A stretch of DNA of 64,000 nucleotides from DASXKD01 sp963707905 (GCA_963707905.1 CAVPSA010000042.1:62001-126000), one strand, 5' to 3'. Shown: positions 50,001 through 57,691, numbered from the stretch's first letter. Notes: generated by a model from the sequence alone, not told the origin. Translations and numbers: made by a program.

Positions 50001-50534
50001 GCGTTCGGCTGCTTCGGGGTGCCGCGGCGGGAGGCGCTGTGGGCGGCGGGGGCGGCCGCCACCATCCGGGCCGGCCAGCTGCCCGGCACCACCGTCGGCC
50101 TGGACGCGCCGCCGCTGCCCGCGATGACCGCGGCCCAGGAGACGTTCGCCGACCTGTGGGCCACCGGGACCTACGGCACCCATCCCCTGGCGCACGTCCG
50201 GCAGCGGCTCACGCAGGACGGGGTGATCCCCGCCGCCGCGCTGCGGGCCGCCCGGCCGGGTGCGGCCGTGGTGGTGGCCGGGCTGGTCACGCACCGGCAG
50301 CAGCCGGGGACCGCGCGCGGCGTGGTGTTCCTGAGCCTGGAGGACGAGACGGGGATGGCGAACGTGATCTGCCCGCCCGGGGTGTGGCAGCGCTACCGCC
50401 GGATCGCCATGGACGCCAGCGCCCTGCTGGTCTACGGCCGGGTGGAGCGCCTGGACGGCTCGGTCAGCCTGCTCGCCACCCGGCTGCGGCGGATGCGGGT
50501 GGCCGCCGCCGCGCCCAGCCGCGACTTCCGCTGA
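47070..50534 (+). CDS. dnaE2: Error-prone DNA polymerase III alpha subunit DnaE2
   Basis: The 1154-residue C-family polymerase has an N-terminal PHP domain (LHCHSSYSFLDG at about 56-66), the catalytic palm with PDIDLDIE (about 453-460, metal-binding aspartates), the fingers with GSVHPYMRRK and SSYGFPESHAISFAYLVYAS, and a C-terminal OB domain. Length and position next to imuB identify DnaE2, the translesion polymerase induced by DNA damage in actinobacteria. An insertion of about 60 residues (864-927, Gly/Pro/Arg-rich) between the polymerase and OB regions is encoded partly by a dispersed repeat. ATG 47070 follows GAGAGACGGG. The cassette would cause induced mutagenesis. Confidence 0.95.
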   Translation: MGWDNPAVPWRELERRLSWGTGEPAQDAGPDRPRRVIHLPAPRAGDPGVPPWAELHCHSSYSFLDGASSPAELVAEAARLGLEALAITDHNGMYGVPQFAQAAAKLTEQTGVKLGTVFGAELSVNAGIERAGAPDPAGRHLLVLARDPAGYRRLCWAISVAQLAGGEKGRPVYDLAQLAGNHGGHWVILTGCRKGAVRAALTAHGAGAAREELGTLREAFGRDNVVVELTSHDLPEDDERNDALYELARATGTTAIATGNVHYAAPGDARLAEALAAVRARRSLDEMDGWLAASGGAYLRSGAEMAHRLRRYPGVVENTTRLARDCAFEFGVIAPKLPDFPVPGRHTEGTWLRELVARKALHRYGPQRAERVKGAYAQVARELKVIEDLGFPGYFLIVHDIVRFCEEAGILCQGRGSAANSAVCYALGITSVDPVLHELLFERFLSAGRDGPPDIDLDIEHRRREEVIQYVYGKYGRDKAAQVANVITYRPRMALRDAGRALGYDSAQQDRWAKQAGPREYGPGQPIPPDAEVPEPVAALAARMQRLPRHLGIHSGGMVICDRPVGEVCPVEWARMPGRSVLQWDKDDCAFAGLVKFDLLGLGMLTALRDCFELVAAHHGMRWNLHSLPQEDPGVYDMLCAADTVGVFQVESRAQMATLPRLRPRKFYDLVVEVALIRPGPIQGGSVHPYMRRKSGAEEATLPHPSMRRALGKTLGVPLFQEQMMQLAIDCAGFSPAGADRLRQAMSSKRGPERIEELREAMLTGMAARGIPGEVARDIYAKVLAFSSYGFPESHAISFAYLVYASAWLKCYYPAAFTAALLRAQPMGFYSPASLIGDVRRHGVVVRGVDVNASGILATLEPLPARGGTPPPRGQAPGPHGPGHPDMRQYDRPARPPVPGADGPRGTQEQAGAQRPPSGGRPVPGQPAIRLGLAAVRNLGTEPAARIVSGQPYTGLEDFARRTGLPARALEALAMAGAFGCFGVPRREALWAAGAAATIRAGQLPGTTVGLDAPPLPAMTAAQETFADLWATGTYGTHPLAHVRQRLTQDGVIPAAALRAARPGAAVVVAGLVTHRQQPGTARGVVFLSLEDETGMANVICPPGVWQRYRRIAMDASALLVYGRVERLDGSVSLLATRLRRMRVAAAAPSRDFR
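49663..49725. repeat. Dispersed GC-rich repeat inserted in frame in dnaE2
   Basis: The 28 bases from 49672 to 49699 are identical to 21761-21788 in an intergenic spacer, and the flanking CCCGGGG blocks also match. In dnaE2 it is translated as ARGGTPPPRGQAPGPHG. Just beyond it, 49736-49756 (ATACGATCGGCCCGCCAGGC) matches 19 of 21 bases of 35371-35391 in front of the ATPase gene, so a second mobile or repeated module may adjoin it. Confidence 0.7.
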
Positions 50535-50549
50535 ACCCCGCCCGTGAGA

Positions 50550-51212
50550 TCAGCGGGAGGGGAGCGCAGGGCGCGGCTTCGGCCGGCGCAGCAGCCACTG
50601 CCAGAAGGTCCGCCGGGGCAGGCGCGGCGGCCGCGCCGTGACGCTGCCGCTGCCGATCTTCCCGGACACCTGGATGCTCAGCAGGGCGGGCGTTCCGGCG
50701 TCCTCCGGCGGCCGGACCTTGACGGAACCGCTGCCCACCGAGATGTCGTCGGTGTCGACCACGATGCCTGGCCTGGTGATCAGGGTCACGGAACCGCTGT
50801 TCACCTCGACGCCGATCGCCAGCGTGCCCTGGGTGATTACCGCCTCGGTGAAGTCGAGCCGGACGGAACCGCTGCTGACCCGGATCTCCATCCGCCTGGG
50901 CACCACCCAGCGACCGTCCCGCCGGGCGCTGCCGCTGCGGGCCTCGATGCGGATCAGGTCCTTCGGCTCCGCCGCCGTGGCGAGGCCGGGAGCGGCCGGC
51001 AGGTCCCTGGTCAGTGCCGCAAGCTCGCCGTACGTGCGCGCGCTCAGCGCCACCTCGAGCCGCTGGTCAAGCTCATCGGCATTCAGCCGCCCGTCCCCGG
51101 CGGCCATCCGGAGCAGTTCGACGACCCGGTCCCTGTCCTCGTGCGACGCGCGCAACTCGCGCACTGGCAGTTGCTCATCGCCGCTCCCGCGCGGCGTTAT
51201 CTCGCCCGCCAT
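50550..51212 (-). CDS. DUF1707 protein with C-terminal beta-helix-like (DUF4097/LiaF-type) domain
   Basis: The 220-residue protein starts with the DUF1707 helical domain (RASHEDRDRVVELLRMAAGDGRLNADELDQRLEVAL; about 20-75). The second part repeats strands containing SGSV (VSSGSVRLDF, VNSGSVTLIT, VGSGSVKVRP, IGSGSVTARP), the periodic pattern of DUF4097/LiaF-like beta-solenoids of bacterial envelope-stress proteins. There is no membrane segment, so it is cytoplasmic or associates with partners. ATG 51212 is chosen over GTG 51221. It stands between dnaE2 (convergent) and the small operon above. Its role is unknown. Confidence 0.85.
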   Translation of the reverse strand: MAGEITPRGSGDEQLPVRELRASHEDRDRVVELLRMAAGDGRLNADELDQRLEVALSARTYGELAALTRDLPAAPGLATAAEPKDLIRIEARSGSARRDGRWVVPRRMEIRVSSGSVRLDFTEAVITQGTLAIGVEVNSGSVTLITRPGIVVDTDDISVGSGSVKVRPPEDAGTPALLSIQVSGKIGSGSVTARPPRLPRRTFWQWLLRRPKPRPALPSR

Positions 51213-51363
51213 GGCACACACTGTACGGCCGCGGCAGCGCGTGACATGCGTGGGTTCCGCTGGCCGGGGAAGGGATGCGCGGGTTGCCCGACCGTACCCG
51301 ACCGATGGGATCTGCCGCAGACCGTGACCAACGCCAAAACCCCGGTCGCTGCTCCTGCGGGTC

Positions 51364-51840
51364 CTAGCCGGGCCGGCCGCCGGGCTGCTCGCGGGCCAGT
51401 TCCTCCCAGGTACGGCCGCTGCGTACGCTCGCGGGGCGCTCGGCGGCGATGTCCGAGCCGTCCCGCGCGTGCTCGTCCCTGACCTTGACCAGCACCCAGC
51501 GCCGTGGCCCGGTGCGGGTCAGCGCGAACCCGCCGGCCAGCTTGCTGCCATGCGCGACGAAGGACAGGTGCCCAGGCTCGTCCCTGGTGACGTCGGCCGG
51601 GCCCTCGTCCCAGATGATCACCGCCCCGGTGCCGCGCCGGGCTTCTGGGTACACGCCCTCGAACTCACCGGCCTCCAGCGAGTGGTCCTCGACCGGCACG
51701 GCCAGCCGCCGGACCGCCGGGTCGAGCGAAGGACCCTTGGGCACGGCCCACGAGCGCAGTACGGTGCCTGCCTGGACTCGCAGGTCGAAGTGCAGCGTGG
51801 TCGCGTCGTGAAGCTGCACGACGAACCGCGACGCCGTCAC
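51364..51840 (-). CDS. Stand-alone DNA ligase D-type 3'-phosphoesterase domain protein
   Basis: The 158-residue protein consists only of the LigD phosphoesterase (PE) domain: FVVQLHDATTLHFDLRVQ contains the conserved His and the HxDLR metal site, then SWAVPKGPSLDP, VEDHSLEAGEFEGVYPE and GTGAVIIWDEG follow the PE family. In LigD this domain trims 3' ends during non-homologous end joining. Here ligase and polymerase domains are absent, although stand-alone PE proteins are known in actinobacteria and archaea. GTG 51840 begins 1 bp after the stop of the upstream gene, so the two form an operon. It suggests an additional end-processing activity near the dnaE2 cassette. Confidence 0.93.
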   Translation of the reverse strand: MTASRFVVQLHDATTLHFDLRVQAGTVLRSWAVPKGPSLDPAVRRLAVPVEDHSLEAGEFEGVYPEARRGTGAVIIWDEGPADVTRDEPGHLSFVAHGSKLAGGFALTRTGPRRWVLVKVRDEHARDGSDIAAERPASVRSGRTWEELAREQPGGRPG

Positions 51841-51841
51841 G

Positions 51842-52675
51842 TCAGCCCGCGGCCCGGTCGGCGGTCAGTATCAGCGGGGTGCGCACGCCATGCCGGGCGC
51901 TCACGTCGGCGAGGAAGGCGGCCAGCCATCCCAGCGCGTCCAGCGACCACTCGGCCAGCGTGCCACGGAAGGTCACCCGGTGATGGTCGCCGTCCGGGCC
52001 CCCCTCGAAGGTGGCCGCGGGCGGCAGGACCAGATGATCGTCTTCGGACCACGACTCGCAGTCGAAAACCTCCTGGCTGATCTCCCGCACCCACTGGCAG
52101 AGCGCCGGCGCTGCCACCCGGATCGAAGGATCGGCCAGGCCGTCCAGGGTGATCCTGACCGGTACCCGCTGCCACGGGCCGCAGTCGCCGAACCAGTTGA
52201 GCGCGTCCTGCAAGGCCCGTGACACCAGCATGCTCGATGGCGAGGCGAAGTGCGCGTCGGCGTCGGCGTCGTGCTCGGGCAGCAGCAACTTGACCGCGTC
52301 CAGCCGCAGTGTGCCCAGGCGGGCCACCACATCTCCCGCGCAGGCCAGGAACGGATGGACAGGGAGCAGCCTCCCCTCGGCGGGCTCGGTGAGCGTGACC
52401 TGGAAGAAGGCGGCAAGGGACGGCGGCGGCCCCGGGCCCGCTTCCGCGTCGTTCATCCCCCACAACCCGCCCACGGCGCCCTCACTCGCCGGGGTGAGCC
52501 ATCCCATCGCCGCCGACCTGGCGTAGAACAGGCTGTATGCGTCTTGGGAGAGTGCCGGGTGCGGGTGCGGCGCAAACTCGCCATGCAGGGCCGCATACAA
52601 CGTCCTGGCGGCCCTGAGGCCGGGCAGGGCAGCAGGCTCGGCGCTCAACGTGCCTCCGCGTGGCAACGAGTTCAT
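51842..52675 (-). CDS. Conserved hypothetical protein, operon partner of the LigD-PE gene
   Basis: The protein of about 277 residues has no membrane segment. It shows blocks such as DAYSLFYARSAAMGWLTPA, LRLDAVKLLLPEHDADADAHFASPSS, WFGDCGPWQRVPVRITLDG and EWSLDALGWLAAFLADVS, with a marked excess of acidic residues. I do not recognise the fold. ATG 52675 is used because upstream sequence in the same frame is Arg/Gly-rich and unlikely to be coding. Its tight coupling to the phosphoesterase gene (1-bp gap) hints at a shared process, but nothing in the sequence shows one. Confidence 0.65.
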   Translation of the reverse strand: MNSLPRGGTLSAEPAALPGLRAARTLYAALHGEFAPHPHPALSQDAYSLFYARSAAMGWLTPASEGAVGGLWGMNDAEAGPGPPPSLAAFFQVTLTEPAEGRLLPVHPFLACAGDVVARLGTLRLDAVKLLLPEHDADADAHFASPSSMLVSRALQDALNWFGDCGPWQRVPVRITLDGLADPSIRVAAPALCQWVREISQEVFDCESWSEDDHLVLPPAATFEGGPDGDHHRVTFRGTLAEWSLDALGWLAAFLADVSARHGVRTPLILTADRAAG

Positions 52676-52754
52676 CCGGTCGGCAATACCATCCTGCCCG
52701 GGGACGCGGGCACGCTGACCACGCTCGCCGGGCACCGGTAGCCGGGGGGTGGCT

Positions 52755-53084
52755 CTAGCGGGGCGCGCCCCGCCGCCGCCCCGCGTCCTTCGCCGCCCGC
52801 TCGGCCCAGGTGCGCTGCCCCGTGGCCCCGTACAGCGCCTGGGCGCCCCACCTGCGGTGCCGTGGCGCTCCACCGCACCTGGTGCACGCCCGGTCGCCCC
52901 ACCAGAACATCGCGCCCCGGTGCCGCCCCGTGCCGCCGCATGCCCGGCATACCCGCCGGGGATGCCGTTGCAGGGACACCACGTAGAAGACCACCGTGCC
53001 ACCGGCGAAGAGCAGCGCTGACAGCAACAGGTTTCCCCGGCCGAGCAGCGCGGAACCGAGCGTGAGCGCAACCCACCGGATCAT
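52755..53084 (-). CDS. Small membrane protein with a DnaJ-like cysteine zinc motif
   Basis: The 109-residue protein (from ATG 53084) has two hydrophobic segments (IRWVALTLGSALL and LLLSALLFAGGTVVFYVV) and then RVCRACGGTG...ACTRCGGAPRH, two CxxC pairs resembling the zinc ribbons of DnaJ. The C-terminus is basic. The zinc motif would face the cytoplasm. A longer version from GTG 53171 adds 29 residues with two further Cys but no ribosome-binding site. Actinobacterial relatives exist as far as I recall, without known function. Confidence 0.65.
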   Translation of the reverse strand: MIRWVALTLGSALLGRGNLLLSALLFAGGTVVFYVVSLQRHPRRVCRACGGTGRHRGAMFWWGDRACTRCGGAPRHRRWGAQALYGATGQRTWAERAAKDAGRRRGAPR

Positions 53085-53187
53085 AAGCAATAGGGTGGCG
53101 CCGATCCAACTGCCATGGCAAGGGGTGCGGCAACTTTCATGCGGGCTCTTGCCGGCGTTGGCAATGACCACCGCGGGAAGGTGACGC

Positions 53188-53781
53188 TCAGGCCGGGCCG
53201 GGACCGGGGGGGAAGCCCTCGGTCCCGGAGTCCCCGGCCACCCGCGCCGCGTTGAGCAGCCCGGCGAGCATGACGTAGTGCCCGGCCAGCATGGTGAACT
53301 CGATCAGCGCGGAGTCGTCATAGGTCTCCGCCAGCGCGTCCCAGCTGGCCTGGCTCACTGTGTGGTCGCGCACCAGCTCCCCGGTGGCGCGCAGCACCGC
53401 GGCGTCGTGCCCGCTCCACCGGGCCGCCGCCGGGTCCCGCACGTCGGCGATCTCGTCAACGCTCAGACCGGCCCGGCCGCCGATCCGCACATGGTGCCCC
53501 CATTCGTACTCGCAGCCGCACAGCCAGGCGGTTCGCAGGATCACCAGTTCCCGGTCCCGCGGTGGCAGCGTCCCGCCGAGCAGCAGCCGGGAGCCCAGCG
53601 GCAGCCAGTCGCGCAGCAGCACCGGGTGACGGGCGAGCGTCAGGAACAGGTTCGCCGCTGGCCTGGGCGGCCGGCCCAGGCTGTCCAGCAAGGACTGGAG
53701 TTCTTCTGGGTTGCCTTGCGCCGCGGCGGGCGTGATGCGCGGCGTGCCGCCGTTCCGGGCCGGGCCGCTATCTGCTGGCAT
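53188..53781 (-). CDS. Carboxymuconolactone decarboxylase/AhpD-like protein
   Basis: The 197-residue helical protein contains the family core RELVILRTAWLCGCEYEWGHHVRIG, in which the Cys-x-Cys pair, Glu and His correspond to the AhpD/CMD active-site region. Such proteins either decarboxylate gamma-carboxymuconolactone or reduce peroxides; the CGCEYEW arrangement with close Cys suggests the uncharacterised 'carboxymuconolactone decarboxylase family' group rather than true AhpD (which has CxxC). ATG 53781 is chosen from the start of the conserved segment. It is divergent from the SDR gene, across a region with palindromic sites that could regulate both. Confidence 0.88.
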   Translation of the reverse strand: MPADSGPARNGGTPRITPAAAQGNPEELQSLLDSLGRPPRPAANLFLTLARHPVLLRDWLPLGSRLLLGGTLPPRDRELVILRTAWLCGCEYEWGHHVRIGGRAGLSVDEIADVRDPAAARWSGHDAAVLRATGELVRDHTVSQASWDALAETYDDSALIEFTMLAGHYVMLAGLLNAARVAGDSGTEGFPPGPGPA

Positions 53782-53910
53782 CGTCACGCCTGGGGAGCAT
53801 AGCGGGTCCCTCGTCCCGGCCCGCCGGGCCGAGCAGCCGCCGGGCCCGCAGCGGGATCTCCAGCTCGAATCTGGCGAGGGCAACTCGCGGGCAGCGTCAC
53901 CCGAGCTGGC

Positions 53911-53960
53911 TACTCGCGAGTAACGTGGGATCCGCCCTAAATTACCGCGCAGTAGGGCGG
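53911..53960. promoter_or_regulatory. Operator-like palindrome TACTCGCGAGTA and 5'-leader dyad before the SDR gene
   Basis: TACTCGCGAGTA at 53911-53922 is a perfect 12-bp palindrome, followed by an A/T-rich CCTAAATTACC and a dyad CCGCCCT (53932-53938)/AGGGCGG (53954-53960). It resembles TetR-type operators. A related site, TGTTACT-CGTA-AGTAACA, lies at 57432-57449. It may control the divergent CMD-like and SDR genes. Confidence 0.5.
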
Positions 53961-53994
53961 TACGGAAGGGCCTGGCAGCTACCACGGAGAAGCT

Positions 53995-54876
53995 ATGAGC
54001 AACGCTGGGAAGCCGTTCGGAAACAAGCTGGTCGTGGTGACCGGCGCCGGGAGCGGGATCGGCCGGGCGACCGCGCTGGGATTCGCCGCCAACGGCGCCC
54101 GGGTCGTCGCCGCGGACCTGGACCTGGCCGCTGCCACCTCGGTCAGCGAACTGATCGCCGGCCGCGGCGGTGTGGCGCACGCACGGCAGGTGGATGTCGC
54201 GGTCGCGGCCGACATGGAGCGGTTCGCCAACTGGGTGCGCACCGAGGTGGATGTCCCCGACGTGGTGGTGAACAACGCGGGGATCGCCGTGGTGGGCCCA
54301 CTGCTCGCGCACACCGAGGAGGACTGGCAGCGGGTCATCGGCGTGAACCTGCTCGGTGTGGCCCGTGGCTGCCGGCTCTTCGGCACGCAGATGGCCGAGC
54401 GGGGGACCGGAGGTCATCTGGTGAACATCGCCTCGGCCGCCGCGTTCGCGCCGTCGGCCTCGCTGCCGGCGTACGCGACCACCAAGGCGGCGGTGCGGAT
54501 GCTCAGCGAGTGCCTGCGCGCCGAGCTTGCCGGCGCCGGCATCGGGGTGACGGCGATCTGCCCGGGGTTCACCAGCACGCCCATCGCCCGGTCCGCCCGC
54601 TATGTCGGTGCTCCCCCCGGCGCAGCGGACGAGGTGCGCGAGAACGCCGTCCGTGCCCTGCGCCGCCGCCGGTTCCCGCCGGAGAAGGTCGCGCTGGCGG
54701 TGATGCGGGCCGTGCTCCGCAATCAGCCGGTGGTACCGGTGAACGCCGAGGCCAGGGTGCTCTATGCGCTGTCCAGGATGGCCCCGGGCACGCTGCGGGC
54801 ACTGGCCAGGCTCGAGGCGACCCACTCGCCGATACGCGCCGCGGCTACCGGTTCAACTGCTGCGCCGAGCCGTTGA
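53995..54876 (+). CDS. Short-chain dehydrogenase/reductase (SDR)
   Basis: The 293-residue classical SDR has TGAGSGIG at residues 16-23 for NAD(P) binding, NNAG in the central strand and the catalytic Ser plus YATTK. Asp after the second strand (AADLD) favours NAD over NADP. The extra C-terminal 50 residues (RMAPGTLRALARLE) occur in SDRs that associate with membranes or act on lipids. ATG 53995 follows CGGAG. The last 32 bp overlap the 3' end of the convergent NHL-repeat gene. The substrate is unknown. Confidence 0.92.
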   Translation: MSNAGKPFGNKLVVVTGAGSGIGRATALGFAANGARVVAADLDLAAATSVSELIAGRGGVAHARQVDVAVAADMERFANWVRTEVDVPDVVVNNAGIAVVGPLLAHTEEDWQRVIGVNLLGVARGCRLFGTQMAERGTGGHLVNIASAAAFAPSASLPAYATTKAAVRMLSECLRAELAGAGIGVTAICPGFTSTPIARSARYVGAPPGAADEVRENAVRALRRRRFPPEKVALAVMRAVLRNQPVVPVNAEARVLYALSRMAPGTLRALARLEATHSPIRAAATGSTAAPSR

Positions 54877-57307
54877 CCTCCCGCACCCGGCCGCTGCCGG
54901 TATCCACGATGAGCAGGTTCCCTGATCCGTCCACCCCGGTCGCCTGGGGGCTGTTCAGCCGGGCGGAGGTCGCCTGGCCGCTGTCGCCGAGGAAGCCCGC
55001 CACGCCGCTCCCTGCCACGGTGGCGATGTCCCCCCCGGTCACGGCCTCGCCGTAGTACGTGCCCGAGGTAGCCGCGACCAGCCGCACCCGCTGGTTGCCG
55101 GTGTCGGCGATGAGCAGGTTCCCCGAGCTGTCGACGGAGATCCCCAGCGGGTCCCGCAGCTCGGCCGAGGTGGCCGGGCCGCCGTCGCCGGAGTACCCGG
55201 CGGTGCCGGTGCCGGCCACGGTGTAGATGTCCCCGGCGGTCATGGCGATGCCGTAGAAGGTGCCTGAGGTGGCCGCGATCATCCGGATCCGGTTGTTGCC
55301 GGTGTCGGCGAGCACCAGGTTGCCCGCCCCGTCGGTGACCACCGAGGCCGGCGCCCGGAGCTTCGCGGCGGTCGCGGGCCCGCCGTCGCCGGAGTACCCG
55401 GCGGTGCCGGTGCCGGCCACGGTGTAGATGTCCCCGGCGGTCATGGCGATGCCGTAGAAGGTGCCTGAGGTGGCCGCGATCATCCGGATCCGGTTGTTGC
55501 CGGTGTCGGCGAGCACCAGGTTGCCCGCCGTGTCCACCGTCACTGCAGCGGGCCCGTTCAGTTCTGCGGCACTGGCCGGGCCGCCGTCGGCGGAGTACCC
55601 GGCGGTGCCGGTGCCGGCCACGGTGTAGATGTCCCCGGCGGTCATGTCCTGCCCGTAGAAGGTGCCTGACGAAGCTGCGACCACCCGGATCCGGTTGTTG
55701 CCGGTGTCGGCGAGCACCAGGTTCCCGGATCCGTCGAACGCCAGGCCGCCGGCCGGCTGCCCGACCCTGGCTGCGGTCGCCGGCCCACCGTCGCCGGTGT
55801 AGCCGGGCCGGCCGTTCCCGGCGATGCCGTAGATCCGGCCGGCCGACATGGCCTGGCCGAAGAACGTGCCCGAATTGGCCGCCACCAGCCGGACTTCGCC
55901 GTAGTCGAACAGCGCGTAGTTGCCGGCGCCGCTGCCCTGGCCGTCCACCGCGATGGCGCCGGGACCGGACAGCTCGGCGTTGCCGGCCTTGCCCGTGTTG
56001 CCCGACTCGAACACCAGGCCATTGCCGGCCACGGTATAGATGCTGCCCGCGGTCATGGCCTGGTCGTAGAACGTGCCGGACTTGACCGCCACCACCCGCA
56101 CCCGCTCGGCGTAAGGGAGGCTGATGACCAGGTTCCCCCACTGGTCCACCGCGACCGCCGAGGGAAAGCCCACGTTGGCGGCGGTGGCGGGGCCGCCGTC
56201 GCCGGAATAGCCGGGCGTGCCGGTGCCGGCCACGGTGTAGATGTCCCCCGCGGTCATGGCGATGCCGTAGAAGGTGCCCGAGGTGGCCGCGATCACCCGG
56301 ATCCGGTTGTTGTAGAAATCGGCGATGACCAGGTTCCCCGCGCCGTCCACGGCGGTCGCGTTCGGGAAGTACAGCTCCGCGGCGGTGGCGGGGCCGCCGT
56401 CGCCGGCGAAGGCCGCGGTGCCGGTGCCGGCCACGGTGTAGATGTCGCCCGCGGTCATGGCGATGCCGTAGAAGGTGCCCGAGGTAGCTGTGACCACCCG
56501 GATCCGGTTGTCGAAGCTGTCGGCGATGACCAGGTTCCCGGATCCGTCTACGGTCACTCCCTGGGGATCGGCCAGCCCGGCCGCGGTCGCCGGGCCGCGG
56601 TCGCCGCCGAAGCCGAACCTGCCGCTGCCCGCCACGGTGTAGATGTCCCCCGCGGTCATGGCGATGCCGTAGAAGGTGCCCGAGGTGGCCGCGACGACCC
56701 GGATGCGCTCGTTGCCACTGTCGGAGATCACCAGGTTCCCGGATCCGTCGACCGCCACCGCCTCCGGGCCGCTCAGCTCCGCCGTGGCCGCCAGGCCGCC
56801 GTCCCCGGCGAAGCCGCCGGTGCCGGTGCCGGCCACGGTGTAGATGTCGCCCGCGGTCATGGCGATGCCGTAGAAGGTGCCGGACGTGGCCGCGATCATC
56901 CGGACCCGGTTGTTGGAGGTGTCCGCGACGAGCACGTTCTGGTCCTGGTCCAGGGCCAGCCCACCGAGCAGGCCGAGTCTCGCCCTGGTCGCCAGGCCGC
57001 GGTCCCCGCCGTAGCCGATGACCTGGCCGAGGCCCGCGATTGCCTTTTCCCAGGTCGAAGTGTCGTTGAACTGCCGGACGACGCCCTGCACGTCGCTCAC
57101 GTACACCGAGCCGTCCGGTCCCGTGGCGACCCAGTTCGCTTCCTGTGCCACGTTGTGGACCAGGCCCCTGCCGGGCCCGCCCACCTGCGTGGAGATGATC
57201 CCGGGCGAGGCCGCCCCCGCGGCCGGCGGCGCTCCGGACACGATTGCCACCACGGCCACCGCCGCGGGCAGCATCCCTGCGAACAGGCCGCGCGCACGCG
57301 CTCTCAT
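54845..57307 (-). CDS. Secreted NHL-repeat beta-propeller protein
   Basis: The 820-residue protein has a signal peptide (about 1-33, MRARARGLFAGMLPAAVAVV) and about ten NHL-type units of roughly 70 residues. Each reads like DGSGNLVIADSGNNRIRVV, then SGTFYG-IAMTAGDIYTVAG and GDGGPATAAEL. The SGTFYG/TAGDIYTVAG linker between propeller blades is a known feature of large secreted NHL proteins in actinobacteria. Units 7 to 9 are nearly identical at DNA level, showing recent duplication. NHL propellers bind proteins or glycans; no catalytic site is apparent. The 5' region carries TGTTACT motifs shared with the site at 57432. Confidence 0.9.
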   Translation of the reverse strand: MRARARGLFAGMLPAAVAVVAIVSGAPPAAGAASPGIISTQVGGPGRGLVHNVAQEANWVATGPDGSVYVSDVQGVVRQFNDTSTWEKAIAGLGQVIGYGGDRGLATRARLGLLGGLALDQDQNVLVADTSNNRVRMIAATSGTFYGIAMTAGDIYTVAGTGTGGFAGDGGLAATAELSGPEAVAVDGSGNLVISDSGNERIRVVAATSGTFYGIAMTAGDIYTVAGSGRFGFGGDRGPATAAGLADPQGVTVDGSGNLVIADSFDNRIRVVTATSGTFYGIAMTAGDIYTVAGTGTAAFAGDGGPATAAELYFPNATAVDGAGNLVIADFYNNRIRVIAATSGTFYGIAMTAGDIYTVAGTGTPGYSGDGGPATAANVGFPSAVAVDQWGNLVISLPYAERVRVVAVKSGTFYDQAMTAGSIYTVAGNGLVFESGNTGKAGNAELSGPGAIAVDGQGSGAGNYALFDYGEVRLVAANSGTFFGQAMSAGRIYGIAGNGRPGYTGDGGPATAARVGQPAGGLAFDGSGNLVLADTGNNRIRVVAASSGTFYGQDMTAGDIYTVAGTGTAGYSADGGPASAAELNGPAAVTVDTAGNLVLADTGNNRIRMIAATSGTFYGIAMTAGDIYTVAGTGTAGYSGDGGPATAAKLRAPASVVTDGAGNLVLADTGNNRIRMIAATSGTFYGIAMTAGDIYTVAGTGTAGYSGDGGPATSAELRDPLGISVDSSGNLLIADTGNQRVRLVAATSGTYYGEAVTGGDIATVAGSGVAGFLGDSGQATSARLNSPQATGVDGSGNLLIVDTGSGRVREVNGSAQQLNR

Positions 57308-57431
57308 GCCATCTCCAGTTCCTACACAGTGTTACTACTCGACTTCGTATTGTTATACAGCGTTCCCGGGAGGTCGGCAGGTTCTCCTGCGGTTCTCTCG
57401 CCCGCAGGTGCGAACCCGCGGCGGAACCTTG

Positions 57432-57449
57432 TGTTACTCGTAAGTAACA
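57432..57449. promoter_or_regulatory. Operator-like dyad TGTTACT-CGTA-AGTAACA
   Basis: Seven-bp arms TGTTACT and AGTAACA flank CGTA. The half site TGTTACT recurs at 57330-57336, just upstream of the NHL-repeat gene start. The core resembles TACTCGCGAGTA at 53911. It lies 50-70 bp ahead of the small open frame at 57503. Confidence 0.5.
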
Positions 57450-57502
57450 ATCGGCCGTCGGCTCGTGTCTACTTGCGGTACTCCGACCCGCAAGGAGCGA
57501 TC

Positions 57503-57691
57503 ATGATCGACCACACGCTGCGCAAGCCCGCCGCGGCCGTGGTGCTGGCAAGTGCGGCGGCCGCCGCGCTGACCGTGGGACGGTCCGCGTTCGCCGTTGG
57601 CAGGGCCGCCACCACGCCCCGCACCGCCCCGGCCGCATGCAGCGCCTGCCCGGCGCTGCCCCGGCAGGCCCGGCGCGCCCCGGCCGCGCCG
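57503..57691 (+). other. Start of a possible exported peptide gene that runs antisense into uppP
   Basis: An ATG 5 nt after AAGGAG opens a frame beginning MIDHTLRKPAAAVVLASAAA, a plausible signal sequence (basic start, Ala-rich core, AFA cleavage site near residue 31). The frame has no stop before the 3' end of the convergent uppP gene and stays open antisense through it to 58780. The ribosome-binding site is partly covered by a hairpin (57472-57478 pairs with 57488-57494). Either a gene was truncated here or a short peptide with an unusual read-through end exists; I favour a truncated gene. Confidence 0.35.
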
